Assembly (NCBI RefSeq): GCF_005280585.1
Contig: NZ_SZVO01000017.1
Span: 1 to 64,000 of the forward strand
Source of the DNA: Dyadobacter frigoris
GTDB lineage: Bacteria; Bacteroidota; Bacteroidia; Cytophagales; Spirosomataceae
DNA: 64,000 nucleotides
Direction: 5' to 3'
Shown here piece by piece: positions 63,283 to 64,000 of this stretch (its first letter is position 1; each line of letters begins with the position of its first letter). Below the pieces are notes generated by a model, which did no database searches, had not been told where the DNA came from, and saw only the letters and a list, made by a program, of their open reading frames with translations. The position numbers were made by a program, and so were the translations under genes.

Positions 63283-64000
63283 ATGGATAAATATAATAAT
63301 TATCATATAGATTTTTTTCTTGCAAATGATGAGTTTGTAAAATGGGTTCATTCGGGAGAATCTCTTGAAGGCACATCCTGGGAGATTTTAGTTAATTCTG
63401 ATCCAAATATCCGGTCGGAGTTTGAACAGGCCCGGACGCTTATTCTAGAGTGGAAAGATCTTCCTTCGCAAATATCCGATAATAAACGCTCTTATGATAT
63501 AAAAAGGATCATGTCAAGTGTAAATGAAAGGGACCATGTAAAAACAACTTTTTATTTTAATGTCTGGTTTAAAATGGCTGCTATTTTACTCTTGACTATT
63601 GGATTGGGCTGGGTTGTCACGTTAAAACTCAGGGATGCAAATAATTACACCTACGAAAAACTTACCCGGCGTGTTGGATCTGAATTAATCGAAATCTCAA
63701 ATGATCATAGCAGTGACTATGAAATTGCCCTGCCCGACGGGAGTAAAGTAATACTTGCAAAAGGCAACCGCATTAGCTATTCAAAGCATTTATTAGCTGA
63801 TTCAACCAGAGATGTTTATTTAAAAGGGGATGGTTTCTTTAATGTAGCTAAGGATAAAAAGCACCCCTTTCTGGTTTATACCGGTGGACTTGTAACAAGA
63901 GTTATTGGTACATGTTTTAAGATATCCACCAACGGAGTGAAGGTTTCAGTGGCAGTAAGATCAGGAAAAGTTGCTGTGTACCAAATGCAGGAGTTTAATA
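63283..64000 (+). CDS. FecR-family anti-sigma factor, cut by the window end
   Basis: 239 residues are visible from the ATG at 63283, without a stop. The N-terminal ~90 residues are the cytoplasmic sigma-binding part, followed by a membrane segment at ~94-114 (VWFKMAAILLLTIGLGWVV). The periplasmic FecR domain shows the diagnostic ALPDGSKVILAKGNRISYS and LKGDGFFNVAKDKKHPFLVY, then TRVIGTCFKIS. It would transmit the signal from an outer-membrane SusC/FecA-type receptor to the sigma factor encoded 107 bp upstream. Confidence 0.9.
   Translation, partial: MDKYNNYHIDFFLANDEFVKWVHSGESLEGTSWEILVNSDPNIRSEFEQARTLILEWKDLPSQISDNKRSYDIKRIMSSVNERDHVKTTFYFNVWFKMAAILLLTIGLGWVVTLKLRDANNYTYEKLTRRVGSELIEISNDHSSDYEIALPDGSKVILAKGNRISYSKHLLADSTRDVYLKGDGFFNVAKDKKHPFLVYTGGLVTRVIGTCFKISTNGVKVSVAVRSGKVAVYQMQEFN

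Noticed and set aside
1-64000. CRISPR arrays, tRNA/rRNA genes, insertion sequences and prophage genes
   Set aside because: Searched for by eye: no regularly spaced repeats, no cloverleaf or rRNA motifs, and no transposase or integrase motifs were found in any plausible frame.

Overview
The window looks like a chromosomal segment of a Bacteroidota bacterium of the Cytophagales type (Dyadobacter/Spirosoma-like). The evidence is two SusC/SusD pairs with carboxypeptidase-like plug extensions and lipobox SusD proteins, a FecI/FecR pair, AT-rich intergenic regions, many Tat-exported sugar-modifying enzymes, and TIGR02604-type heme-binding dehydrogenases. The genus is an inference; no rRNA or tRNA gene was seen.

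Left part (1-12.1 kb): the 3' part of a propeller/HEAT/cytochrome c dehydrogenase, a DUF1080 sugar hydrolase-like protein and an N,N-dimethylformamidase-like protein on the + strand. A - strand catabolic group follows, with an aspartoacylase-like peptidase, a DapA/NanA-type lyase, SusD and SusC. A divergent FadR-type GntR regulator (12300) shares a long dyad with the susC gene.

Middle (13.4-29.3 kb): a long - strand run of closely spaced genes reads from creatininase (29190) through RidA, 3-hydroxyacyl-CoA dehydrogenase, an enolase-superfamily dehydratase (interrupted by an in-frame UGA), an EamA permease, a DapA-like lyase, an SDR and a deacetylase-like protein. It continues with a GH109-like oxidoreductase, a DegT aminotransferase, a ceramidase-like enzyme, a propeller protein, a second dehydrogenase without heme domain and a frameshifted HiPIP. 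A near-perfect palindrome lies in front of the run.

Polysaccharide utilisation locus (29.4-39.3 kb): GH20 hexosaminidase, heparinase II/III-like lyase, SusD, SusC (one-base frameshift) and a second FCD-type GntR regulator. Related dyads in front of susC, of the regulator and of the creatininase operon suggest one regulon.

Boundary zone (39.6-42.6 kb): a DHFR-like reductase, then decayed sequence with an AraC-type regulator broken in a homopolymer.

The main find (42.6-61.45 kb) is one + strand operon. It encodes a two-subunit PUFA-synthase/hglE-like iterative polyketide synthase, arranged ER(NPD)-KS-AT-ACP-ACP-KR plus KS-AT-DH-PPTase, then a free ACP, an alpha/beta hydrolase, two GT1/MGT glycosyltransferases and three tandem condensation-domain-like acyltransferases. 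The combination predicts an acylated, glycosylated long-chain polyketide (a glycolipid). The operon ends against a truncated Crp/Fnr gene. The first synthase gene carries a one-base frameshift inside its KS domain.

Right end (62.6-64 kb): a FecI-type sigma factor and the start of its FecR anti-sigma partner.

Six genes in this window are broken by single-base changes, and at least three of the breaks lie in A/T homopolymers. Sequence error should be excluded before reading them as pseudogenes.
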